Positions 6,115-14,203 of a stretch of DNA of 29,570 nt are shown piece after piece. Every line of letters starts with the position of its first letter. Within the stretch, counting starts at the first letter, position 1. Source of the stretch: a virus. The notes below the pieces were generated by a model. That model had not been told where the DNA came from and searched no databases. It worked only from the letters and a program-made list of their open reading frames with translations. The DNA lies in IMG/VR virus record IMGVR_UViG_3300026519_000053, positions 1 to 29,570 of that record. One strand, 5' to 3'. Both the position numbers and the translations under genes were made by a program.

Positions 6115-6672
6115 ATGGCATTAAATCATAACTTTTTTGATAACTTTAATGTAAGTAGTGATGATATATTAAGAGTATCGCATATTGATTTTAATATAGA
6201 CTATGATTTATATGACTATTACACTGTTAATGGCGATGATAACTTAATGAACATTGCCCATAAGGTATATGATAACCAACACTTATGGTGGGCATTGTAT
6301 ATATTCAATAATATAACATCAACGCTTGATACATTCTTATCTACAACTGATATAAAAGAGTCACGATTAAGATTTAAGGATAGATTAGAAAATTACAATA
6401 TACTTGACTTTACACGTAAACATTATGTAGATAACATTGTAATAGCATACTATGATACAACCGAACTTGAATTAACACCTAATGATATACTAGATTTACT
6501 AGTTTCAGGTAATATACCGACTCAAGATATTTTGGAATACTATAGTAATTACATATTTGCAAAGTACAATAAATGTGGCGTACTTAAAGTACCACCTATA
6601 GAAAGTATAAAGCGTATGAAGATACAATTAATTGAACACAAGAACCGAATTAAAAGATTTAACAACAGTTAG
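6115..6672 (+). CDS. gp53: Baseplate wedge protein gp53
   Basis: Baseplate wedge component that clamps neighbouring wedges in T4. The LysM-like core is visible near residues 35-63: YYTVNGDDNLMNIAHKVYDN then QHLWWALYIFNNI, matching the pattern of T4 gp53 (GNPQLYWVLLMCN). The C-terminal helix IESIKRMKIQLIEHKNRIK also fits. The length is 185 residues against 196 in T4. The partners gp25 upstream and gp6 downstream support the call. Confidence 0.88.
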   Translation: MALNHNFFDNFNVSSDDILRVSHIDFNIDYDLYDYYTVNGDDNLMNIAHKVYDNQHLWWALYIFNNITSTLDTFLSTTDIKESRLRFKDRLENYNILDFTRKHYVDNIVIAYYDTTELELTPNDILDLLVSGNIPTQDILEYYSNYIFAKYNKCGVLKVPPIESIKRMKIQLIEHKNRIKRFNNS

Positions 6673-6680
6673 CAAACGGT

Positions 6681-6689
6681 ATTAAATAG
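6681..6689 (+). promoter_or_regulatory. Late-type promoter for gp6
   Basis: ATTAAATAG located 30 bases before the gp6 ATG, followed by TAGTAAATACAACTATACAAGG. It gives gp6 and its followers a start separate from gp25-gp53. Confidence 0.6.
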
Positions 6690-6718
6690 TAGTAAATACA
6701 ACTATACAAGGACGCCGC

Positions 6719-8431
6719 ATGACTTTAATTGATAAAGACGAATTGATAGGACTGTTTGGTACAGATACTGTTGATTTAGACTCTATACGCGACCGTATAA
6801 AATCATATCTAATAGAAAAGAATGTATTGACCGATGTAAATTATGAGGGTAGCAATATATCTATATTAGTAGATATCATTGCATACTCAGTTTATAACGT
6901 CAATGCTAACACAGACCTGCAAACTAAAGAAATGTTCATTAAAACGGCATCTGTATACGCCAATGTGTGGAATTTAGCAGTAACCAACTTTGGATACATA
7001 CCACATACAATTAGAGCGTCAATGCTACCAGTTACTATAACCAATAATTCAACAAAAGAAATAACCATTAACAGGGGCGATTTATTCTTAGGTGGTAGTA
7101 TTAAATTTACTCCAAAGAATGAAGTGACCATTGGTGCTGGAGAGTCTTCTGTAGTCACATTACTAGAGGGCAGGTATGTAGATAAGAATATAGATAGGAG
7201 GTCAAGCCATAGCGTGACAGATGATATTAGTGAATTTATTATACCAATACATAATATAGATATTGATACAATTATGGTACAAGTCACTAAAGACGGTAGT
7301 ACGCCTATTATATATACTAAAGTTGATGTATTTACAGAACTTGATATAAATAAATATGTAGCTAGATATGACCCTACCACTAAGTACACATCTATATTCT
7401 TTTCGTATAACTCATTCGGAAAGACTCTAGTTAGAGGTGATTACATTGAAACATCGTTTATCATTCCAACACTTGGTAGTGAAGCATATAAGGTAACTGA
7501 AATTAAATCAACTAATACAGATATATCTGTAGCTAATTTAAATGGTGTTACCGCAAGTAAGGTATATGATTACGAAGATATAAATTCAATAAAAGAAAGA
7601 GCACCACTGTTTAAACAATCAAACGGTACGTGTACTATAGCAGATGATTACATAAATTCAATGAGTTCACTTAGCTTTGTTTATGCCTCAAATATAGTAG
7701 ATGGAAATAACTTATTAATGGATAGTGCCTCTAGTGAACAGGAAGCACTAACATACCCACCAATAACAAATCCAGGTACAATTGCATTAACGGCTATACA
7801 TGATGATTATACACCATTGACTCTAGCGGAGAGAGATATACTAATTCAACATATATCAAGTAAGAAACCAATAGGTACAAAACTTGAATATTTTAATAGT
7901 GATGTATGGAACATAAATCTAAAGATAACTACGGACGGAGAGGTGAGAGACTTCGCTAATAAAAAAGCTTTAGTTGAGGGTGTGTTCACACAGTATTATA
8001 ACGATTATCTATCAGGGTATGAGAAAACGCACTATCACTCTTTACTATCACGTAATATTAATAAGATATTTGAGGGTGATATTATATCACTTGATATTGT
8101 AAGTCATTACGATATACATAGCTATGGACGTACACCTTCAGATAAAGTCGTTGTTCCATTTGTACCATTTAAGCGTATATTAAAGAAAGGAGTTGATATT
8201 ATCCATATACCAACAGATATTAGCGAATATCAAGCTAGGTTAAATGATGGATGGATAGTCTTAACTGTGCCATATATAGATAATGTAAAAGCAATAGATG
8301 ACACAAATGGTAATGTATTCACCCCATTGTATGTATCTGATAATACAGTACCATTCCACATGGATAAGAATATAAACACTAGATTAACGGGTGTATCAAT
8401 ATACAAGAGAGGTACTATAGAATGGCTGTAA
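6719..8431 (+). CDS. gp6: Baseplate wedge protein gp6 (baseplate J family)
   Basis: Forms the inner ring of the baseplate. The N-terminal part is diagnostic: ILVDIIAYSVYNVNANTDLQ near residue 50 and EMFIKTASVYANVWNLAV followed by FGYIPHTIRAS near 73-105, the gp6 signature in T4-like phages. A baseplate-J-like middle domain and a C-terminal dimerisation domain fill the rest. The length of 570 residues is shorter than T4 (660). The ATG follows AAGGACG. The 3' end overlaps the next gene by 10 bases, indicating translational coupling. Confidence 0.92.
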   Translation: MTLIDKDELIGLFGTDTVDLDSIRDRIKSYLIEKNVLTDVNYEGSNISILVDIIAYSVYNVNANTDLQTKEMFIKTASVYANVWNLAVTNFGYIPHTIRASMLPVTITNNSTKEITINRGDLFLGGSIKFTPKNEVTIGAGESSVVTLLEGRYVDKNIDRRSSHSVTDDISEFIIPIHNIDIDTIMVQVTKDGSTPIIYTKVDVFTELDINKYVARYDPTTKYTSIFFSYNSFGKTLVRGDYIETSFIIPTLGSEAYKVTEIKSTNTDISVANLNGVTASKVYDYEDINSIKERAPLFKQSNGTCTIADDYINSMSSLSFVYASNIVDGNNLLMDSASSEQEALTYPPITNPGTIALTAIHDDYTPLTLAERDILIQHISSKKPIGTKLEYFNSDVWNINLKITTDGEVRDFANKKALVEGVFTQYYNDYLSGYEKTHYHSLLSRNINKIFEGDIISLDIVSHYDIHSYGRTPSDKVVVPFVPFKRILKKGVDIIHIPTDISEYQARLNDGWIVLTVPYIDNVKAIDDTNGNVFTPLYVSDNTVPFHMDKNINTRLTGVSIYKRGTIEWL

Positions 8432-9717
8432 TACTAACAGATGAAGAAATCTTAGCACATAATACGGTTGAATATAATAGTGTAAAATCTATTGATACCG
8501 TTAAGCCACCAATAGTGGTAACTAAGTTTGTAAATAATACGGGTATTATAGACGGTAATGTAGATAACAATAATGATGTAGATATTACAGATGAAATTAA
8601 TAAAGACTCTGTAGATGATTATAAAGTAGATAGAATACTAAATAAGTTAATACCTACTAAGTTACAATCTGATATTAGGTTTAAAGAGTTTGTAAGGTCA
8701 TTTTTGGTATTCACGAATAAGTCACTAAATTTAGGCGATAGTTCATTCATAGATTTAATTGATATTAATAGACTACATTCAGAGAATATAACTGAATTGT
8801 ATATAAACACGTTCTTACCTAGTATTAATATCGATACAAATAGTAGTGACTCTAACTATTTGACTATTAAAAGTTTGATAGGTATATCTACTGAATTATC
8901 GGCTAACATTGCCACCGAAAAGGCATATAAAATATTACTTGGATTATTAACATATCTAATGGGGTCTACTAATGAAGTAGATAACTTGATATATATTATC
9001 AATAACCCATCATCATCAAAATATGATGTTGATAATGCCACACGTAAATTAAGATACCACATGTCTGTTAGAAATGGTACAGACATTGAGATACTAGAGG
9101 GCGATGAACCATTCAAATACGATATTATAACAACCGCGTCTTTGGACTTTGTCAAGAAACACTTAGTCCCATATATTCACCCTGCTGGGTGGGTATATTC
9201 ATTACGTAAATTAACTCCATATCTAGTGGGAGAAGTTGACGGAGAAATATTATCTAATATATCTAACAAGACATTTATATTAACACAAAGAAACAGACAC
9301 GCCCCAATATTAGGGCATTTCGATGTAGATACAATACGTACTTTTAATTTAGTTAATGATATAAATGATATGACTAAGAATGCAGTATCCCCTTTACATG
9401 GTATAACTATAGTAGGTAATAAGGTTACGGAAACAAAGAATTATAGGGAGAGATTTGGTGTATCAAGTACAAATCCATTAGGTAAAACGTTATCTTATGT
9501 TACCATTCCAAGTGTAGATATGCCTACATCTCCTAGGGGATACATGTATGGGATTAGTGCGGGAGGTGAATATAATCCTAGTTTATCACCTTTGGATAAT
9601 GACGCGTACTACTCAAAATTGTTAAATATTGATACAACAACATTTAATACAAAAGTTGTATCTACGGGTGTCAAAGATGTGTCACAAAACACTAATTTCA
9701 TCTTCATTTCAACATAA
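8422..9717 (+). CDS. Probable baseplate wedge protein in the gp7 position
   Basis: A 431-residue protein directly after gp6, overlapping it by 10 bases. Residues about 245-270 carry FVKKHLVPYIHPAGWVYSLR. A 'xxxHPAGWxx' patch of this sort is common in proteins following gp6 in T4-like phages. The region before it (residues 85-215) is helical and the N-terminal 75 residues are Asn/Asp-rich and probably extended. T4 gp7 is far longer (1032 residues), so orthology is not certain. A reduced gp7 or a connector to the tail fibres are both possible. Confidence 0.6.
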   Translation: MAVILTDEEILAHNTVEYNSVKSIDTVKPPIVVTKFVNNTGIIDGNVDNNNDVDITDEINKDSVDDYKVDRILNKLIPTKLQSDIRFKEFVRSFLVFTNKSLNLGDSSFIDLIDINRLHSENITELYINTFLPSINIDTNSSDSNYLTIKSLIGISTELSANIATEKAYKILLGLLTYLMGSTNEVDNLIYIINNPSSSKYDVDNATRKLRYHMSVRNGTDIEILEGDEPFKYDIITTASLDFVKKHLVPYIHPAGWVYSLRKLTPYLVGEVDGEILSNISNKTFILTQRNRHAPILGHFDVDTIRTFNLVNDINDMTKNAVSPLHGITIVGNKVTETKNYRERFGVSSTNPLGKTLSYVTIPSVDMPTSPRGYMYGISAGGEYNPSLSPLDNDAYYSKLLNIDTTTFNTKVVSTGVKDVSQNTNFIFIST

Positions 9718-9725
9718 GGACTAAC

Positions 9726-10199
9726 ATGAAAGGCAGTGTAACTATAACTATAACTGATAACAAAGGAAATGTTAAGCTAGAACACACAGAACACAATACT
9801 ATTTGTATAGGTTCTGTAATGGCACAATCTGGAAAAGGAAAACCTACTTCCGTTCATTTAGGTTATCAACACATAGATGATACCGTAAACAGATATGCTA
9901 TTGTTAAATTATCCGAGGTAGCGCCTATAAAATTACCTATATATGAGATAACAGGTCGTGATTCAATTATAGGCACGGAGTCTGTTATATCGTATAATGT
10001 AGATGCCGAAGTACAACCAAACGGAGTTAATGATGTGTTTGTTATTAACGTAATGGCGTTAACAATGGATAACACAAAATTTATATACAACGGAGTTACT
10101 GTAGATGATGCTATAATGGCAATTAAATCAATTCCAAATACAATCGTGTACGCGAGCGATACAATTAAAATAGGGTGGGAAATTACGTATGCAAAGTAA
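9726..10199 (+). CDS. Late structural candidate, paralogue 1
   Basis: A 157-residue beta-rich protein starting MKGSVTITITDNKGNV and ending TIKIGWEITYAK. It shares its layout with the next gene: a TITDN segment at the N-terminus, an 'xxNT' turn after about 15 residues, and a C-terminal I-K-I-x-W-[ED]-I-x-Y strand. The two are therefore tandem paralogues. They follow the baseplate genes with short spacing (AAGGAC site), so a baseplate, fibre-attachment or tail-tip role is plausible, but no family was recognised. Confidence 0.7.
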   Translation: MKGSVTITITDNKGNVKLEHTEHNTICIGSVMAQSGKGKPTSVHLGYQHIDDTVNRYAIVKLSEVAPIKLPIYEITGRDSIIGTESVISYNVDAEVQPNGVNDVFVINVMALTMDNTKFIYNGVTVDDAIMAIKSIPNTIVYASDTIKIGWEITYAK

Positions 10200-10602
10200 A
10201 TCAACTATACATGGACTTGTCAGCTATACTATAACCGACAATGATACAAATAATGTAATAGGAGAATATAAGGATTATAATACACTATCCCAATATGTTA
10301 ATATGTATCTATCACATGGGCTTAAAATTGACCAAATAACAATGTCGATAGGACTAGGGGAAACTATTGTATTACCAATATTACCCGTTGAGTATACAAT
10401 AGATTTTGATAATAAGAAACACATAGTACACTACACTGCTATTTATAACCACACAGGTACAACCGTGCAAAATGTATCGGAGTTATTCCTAGGTAATACT
10501 ACAGACGATATACATTCACATTCGTATAAACTTATAGATATACCAATTGTTAGTAATACTAGTATAAAGATTAATTGGGATATAATTTACCAAATTCTTT
10601 GA
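10189..10602 (+). CDS. Late structural candidate, paralogue 2
   Basis: A 137-residue beta-rich protein overlapping paralogue 1 by 11 bases. VSYTITDNDTNNVIGEY at the N-terminus and SIKINWDIIYQIL at the C-terminus match the ends of the preceding protein, while the middle differs. A histidine cluster (HSHSYK) lies near residue 112. It is the last gene of the baseplate run. The early-type promoter for gp47 starts just after its stop codon. Confidence 0.7.
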   Translation: MQSKSTIHGLVSYTITDNDTNNVIGEYKDYNTLSQYVNMYLSHGLKIDQITMSIGLGETIVLPILPVEYTIDFDNKKHIVHYTAIYNHTGTTVQNVSELFLGNTTDDIHSHSYKLIDIPIVSNTSIKINWDIIYQIL

Positions 10603-10606
10603 TTTC

Positions 10607-10650
10607 GCAAGCTAACTCTAAGTTTATTCATGTTAGTATATCAAAAATCA
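10607..10650 (+). promoter_or_regulatory. Early-type promoter for gp47 and helicase
   Basis: Box 1 GCAAGCTAACT (10607-10617), box 2 CTAAGTTTATT (10618-10628, degenerate), then CATGTTAGTATATC with a TAGTAT -10 at 10634-10639. It lies between the last baseplate gene and gp47, and explains how two replication genes can be expressed inside a late cluster. Confidence 0.6.
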
Positions 10651-10664
10651 AAAGGATATATAAC

Positions 10665-11666
10665 ATGAAAGAACTGATAATAGGCGATATACACTTAGGT
10701 AACCCATCACACTTAAATTTTCAAATACCATTTTTAAAATCAATGATAGATTACGCTAATGAGAATAACATCAAGTGTGTTACATTTTTAGGTGATATAT
10801 TTGATAACAGAACCTCCACCAACACTTTAGCGTTGCACGCATTCAATGATACACTACAATCGCTTTATAATAGCAATATAGAGGTTATAATACTTAAAGG
10901 GAACCATGACCTATATTATCGTAAAGATAGCAAGGTAAGTCCATTAGATATAGTGTGTAAAGGATATGATAATATACAATTAGTATCGGATAGCCTTAGA
11001 ATAGACAATAGGTTATACATTGGTTGGCAGTTTGATACAGATACATTACCTAAATTAATGAAAGATGATATAGTGTATGGACATTTTGAAATTAAAGACT
11101 TTTATATGACCAAAACATACAAATCTACTCATGGATTTGATTTGGTTAAGTTCAAGGACGTTAAGCAGGTATTTAGCGGACATTATCATACTAAGCAAGT
11201 TGTAGGTAATATCATGTATACTGGTACACCATACCAGTTGAATTATAGCGACTTTGGTGATGTTAAATGTTTACATGTATATGACCATGATACAAATGAA
11301 ATTAAAGTAATAGATACTATGATTAACACGCACTTAAAGGCTTATGTTGAAAACGGTAAAATACGTTTGTATATGACAGATGATATAGAGATTAGTATAG
11401 ATGATGATATAAGGGACTGTGTTATTACGTTGTATGTAGAAAAGGACATTAAAGCAAATCGTGACCATAGAGCGATATTAGAGGATTTATGTGATAACCC
11501 TATTAAGTATGTAGTTAAACCAACTAAAGAGCTTAAAGAGGGTACTGTTAGCCTTTTAACAGTACATAAGTCTGTTATTGATACATTGGTAGATTTAGCA
11601 GATGATGATATGAAAGAAATGTTAGCATCTATCATTAATGAAGCTAAGGCTAGGGCAAATAAATGA
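10665..11666 (+). CDS. gp47: Recombination nuclease subunit gp47 (SbcD/Mre11-like)
   Basis: Metallophosphoesterase nuclease. In T4, gp46-gp47 process DNA ends for recombination-dependent replication and host DNA breakdown. Motifs with residues: GDIHLG (D8, H10), GDIFD (D44), GNHD (N80, H81) and a later SGHYHTKQ that supplies the last metal-binding histidines. The length is 333 residues against 339 in T4. The frame is open upstream to 10575, but the ATG at 10665 has AAAAGGAT before it, lies downstream of an early-type promoter and gives the family length. No gp46 partner adjoins it. A UvrD-type helicase follows with a 4-base overlap. Confidence 0.92.
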   Translation: MKELIIGDIHLGNPSHLNFQIPFLKSMIDYANENNIKCVTFLGDIFDNRTSTNTLALHAFNDTLQSLYNSNIEVIILKGNHDLYYRKDSKVSPLDIVCKGYDNIQLVSDSLRIDNRLYIGWQFDTDTLPKLMKDDIVYGHFEIKDFYMTKTYKSTHGFDLVKFKDVKQVFSGHYHTKQVVGNIMYTGTPYQLNYSDFGDVKCLHVYDHDTNEIKVIDTMINTHLKAYVENGKIRLYMTDDIEISIDDDIRDCVITLYVEKDIKANRDHRAILEDLCDNPIKYVVKPTKELKEGTVSLLTVHKSVIDTLVDLADDDMKEMLASIINEAKARANK

Positions 11667-13198
11667 TGACACTAACATCTCAACAAAAACACATAATTGA
11701 CGCCAGCAAGAGCAATAATCTATTATCAATTGAGGCACTTGCGGGTAGTGGCAAGTCAAGCACAATGATGGAAATAGTGAAGAAAATGAAGAAACGAAAG
11801 TTCCTGTTAATTGTATTTTCAAAACAACTACAATTGGAAACAGAAAAGAAAGCTAAAAAATTAGGATTATCTAATCTTAGCGTACGTACTATAAACGCAA
11901 TGGCATATAGCTCAATGATGTTTGGTAACAAGTGGGATATCATTCCATCATTCAAGTACTATGACGTAGAAAAGTACATCAAATCTAATTCATATCATGA
12001 TGTGTATACATTGTTTAACAAATGGGTACTTAATGATGATACAAGTACAGTTATCGATAAGTATAAATACAATGTTTCATCTACTGTTGCAAATGACACC
12101 ACAAAGTTAATTAAAGCTATGGGTAAGAATGGTAGCAAGGTTACACATTCATTCTACATGAAGATGTATATGATAAAGGTAGTTACAACGGATTACACAT
12201 TAAAGAAATACGATACATTGATACTCGATGAAGCACAAGATACTTCCGTTCCTGCGTATATGATATTTAAACATATCAAAATTAGGTATAAAATCAAGGT
12301 TGGGGACTCATTACAGTCTATCTTTGCTTTTGCTAATCTAAAAAACTCATTGAAAGACAAAGATGGATTTAAAGTTGCTAAACTAACAAAATCATTTAGG
12401 CTAACACCATATATAGCAAGTAAAGTGAATGATGTATGTAATAGTATGTATTGGTATGATATAAAAATGGAAGGTGGGAATAATGACAAACCAAGGTCTA
12501 ATTACACTAAGGCTATCATTTGTAGAACCAACGCTGGTATACTTGAATACTACATAAATAATTTACTAACTCCATATTCGTATGATATATTTCGTACCTC
12601 TAAGAACCCAACTGAATTGTTTGAAAATATATTCGAGGTACATAAATTGCTAAACAATAAAACTTCCAAATTTGATAGGCTAAGGACTATACACAAAGAG
12701 AAGACTAAGAATGACCCACAAGAGTTCAATTCATGGTTGGCAAGCGAGTATATAAAGGATAGCAGTGCAGAGGTACACTTATCTTATATGTTAATCACTA
12801 AGTACAATATGAATATGTTATTTTATGCGTATAAGTTGGCAAAGAAAATATGGAATAGTAAGAGATACCATAAGAATGTAATATTAACTGCACATTCTAG
12901 TAAAGGATTAGAATTTGATGCTGTCAAGTTGTATAATGATTTTTCAACTTGTGATGTTTTAAAAGACAATATAATTGATGATTACAAGGGTATCAAAGGG
13001 CTAGACCATGATGAGATAGTACCTTATGATGAGGCTATAGAATACTTGCTTGATATGGAAACCTCAACAGATAGCCTAGCGGAGGTTAACTTAGTGTACG
13101 TGGCTATAACTAGGGCAAAATATAGAATTCTATTGCATGGAAATGAAGAACACCCATTGCACGAGTGGTTGCGTCCATTCATTCAAGGGAAGAAATAA
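11663..13198 (+). CDS. UvrD/Rep-type superfamily 1 DNA helicase
   Basis: ATP-dependent 3'-5' helicase by family. SF1A motifs run in order: ALAGSGKSS (Walker A, K31), TINAMAY (Ia), LILDEAQD (Walker B, D189-D193), VGDSLQSIFAF (III), LTKSFRLT (IV), AHSSKGLEFDAV (V) and VYVAITRAKYRILL (VI). The length of 511 residues is short for UvrD, consistent with reduced 1B/2B insertions as in Fbh1-like phage helicases. It is not Dda, which belongs to SF1B. It starts at tandem ATGs overlapping the gp47 stop, so the pair may act together in recombination-dependent replication. Confidence 0.9.
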   Translation: MMTLTSQQKHIIDASKSNNLLSIEALAGSGKSSTMMEIVKKMKKRKFLLIVFSKQLQLETEKKAKKLGLSNLSVRTINAMAYSSMMFGNKWDIIPSFKYYDVEKYIKSNSYHDVYTLFNKWVLNDDTSTVIDKYKYNVSSTVANDTTKLIKAMGKNGSKVTHSFYMKMYMIKVVTTDYTLKKYDTLILDEAQDTSVPAYMIFKHIKIRYKIKVGDSLQSIFAFANLKNSLKDKDGFKVAKLTKSFRLTPYIASKVNDVCNSMYWYDIKMEGGNNDKPRSNYTKAIICRTNAGILEYYINNLLTPYSYDIFRTSKNPTELFENIFEVHKLLNNKTSKFDRLRTIHKEKTKNDPQEFNSWLASEYIKDSSAEVHLSYMLITKYNMNMLFYAYKLAKKIWNSKRYHKNVILTAHSSKGLEFDAVKLYNDFSTCDVLKDNIIDDYKGIKGLDHDEIVPYDEAIEYLLDMETSTDSLAEVNLVYVAITRAKYRILLHGNEEHPLHEWLRPFIQGKK

Positions 13199-13216
13199 CC
13201 AATATCCATCACAGTC

Positions 13217-13225
13217 ATTAAATAG
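13217..13225 (+). promoter_or_regulatory. Late-type promoter for the sheath genes
   Basis: ATTAAATAG located 43 bases before the ATG of the first sheath gene. No second copy lies between the two sheath genes, so both are probably on one transcript. Confidence 0.6.
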
Positions 13226-13268
13226 TACTACAAGGGTACTATCCCTATAATTAATTAAGGATTAAAAA

Positions 13269-14183
13269 ATGGCAAATAATGGATTAGGAATACCAACTCC
13301 CCTTGGAGTAGCTGGTGTATACACACAAACTTACGATTTCTCACAAAGATTATCGCCCGAAAGTTCACTAAATGTCGGTACACTACTATTCACTTCCAAG
13401 GGAGATGTAGGAACACTTCATGATATAACTTCATCAACGGCATTAACAAACATTTTGGGTCTACCACCAAAGGACGCCACACAAGATAGATTAGTAGTTG
13501 ATAAAATATTTGATTACAAAGTAGGCGGTTTAGGTGCTAACGTTAAGATAGCACGTGTTATAGGTAAAAACTCTAAGGGAACCGTTGTTAGTATGGAAGA
13601 TACAAGCGAAGACTTTTCAATAGGAGATACTACAATCTTTAATATGAAACAAGCATCACAAGCAGATATATCTACATTCACGTTATCGGTAGTTGCAAAA
13701 GACGTAGTGCAAGCTCCACTAATTATAGATGCTGTTGATATGGCAAATAGAATAGAAGCTATAGCGCCTACTCCTATCACAGTAGATATGTTAAAAGCAG
13801 AATTTACAGAATATGCGTCACTTGACGGTACACAATTTGATGTATTTGCAGGACTAGATGTAAATAGTGTATATGTACTTAGTGATACAGCTAGCACTAC
13901 ACAGGCTGGATTAGAAGTTAAGAGTGCTTTCTTTGATGCTAATATGTTACCTATCCCAATTGTACCAGCAAGTGCTATTACTAACCTTGCTAATTTAGCA
14001 TTACCGTCAGAAGCCACAGTTACAATTGATACAACGTTTATAGCAACTGCACTAAAAATAGATATACAATATATTAATTGGTTATTGGATGTAAATTCTG
14101 TATATTTGGTACAACAGCCAGTAGGAACGGTAACAGACACTAGACTTGATACATACTTAGCTGATAATGTATTCGCAATCTAA
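13269..14183 (+). CDS. Tail sheath, N-terminal half encoded as a separate gene
   Basis: Residues 1-105 match the start of T4 gp18-type sheaths: PTPLGVAGVYTQTYDFSQR (the extended N-terminal arm), VGTLLFTSKGDVGTLHDI, a DKIFDYKVGG segment and VKIARVIGKNS. The remaining 200 residues form a beta-rich insertion domain of no clear family. The protein then stops with a genuine TAA at 14181-14183, where other sheaths continue. The C-terminal half is the next gene. Shine-Dalgarno AAGGATT. The sequence shows two clean genes with separate ribosome sites, not a frameshift inside one frame. Confidence 0.82.
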   Translation: MANNGLGIPTPLGVAGVYTQTYDFSQRLSPESSLNVGTLLFTSKGDVGTLHDITSSTALTNILGLPPKDATQDRLVVDKIFDYKVGGLGANVKIARVIGKNSKGTVVSMEDTSEDFSIGDTTIFNMKQASQADISTFTLSVVAKDVVQAPLIIDAVDMANRIEAIAPTPITVDMLKAEFTEYASLDGTQFDVFAGLDVNSVYVLSDTASTTQAGLEVKSAFFDANMLPIPIVPASAITNLANLALPSEATVTIDTTFIATALKIDIQYINWLLDVNSVYLVQQPVGTVTDTRLDTYLADNVFAI

Positions 14184-14203
14184 CCAAAAAAGGAATTTAA
14201 AAA

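Noticed and set aside
10575-10664. Upstream extension of gp47
   Set aside because: It overlaps the previous gene and the early-type promoter, and would add about 30 residues not found in the family. The ATG at 10665 has a ribosome site and gives GDIHLG at the usual distance.
13170-13270. tRNA gene in the gap before the sheath genes
   Set aside because: No cloverleaf, T-loop motif or CCA end could be seen. The only structure is a short TAGTAC/GTACTA stem beside the late motif.
13514-14140. 208-residue minus-strand frame opposite the first sheath gene
   Set aside because: Low-complexity Ser/Thr/Ile sequence with no ribosome site, antisense to a well-supported gene. A shadow of codon bias.
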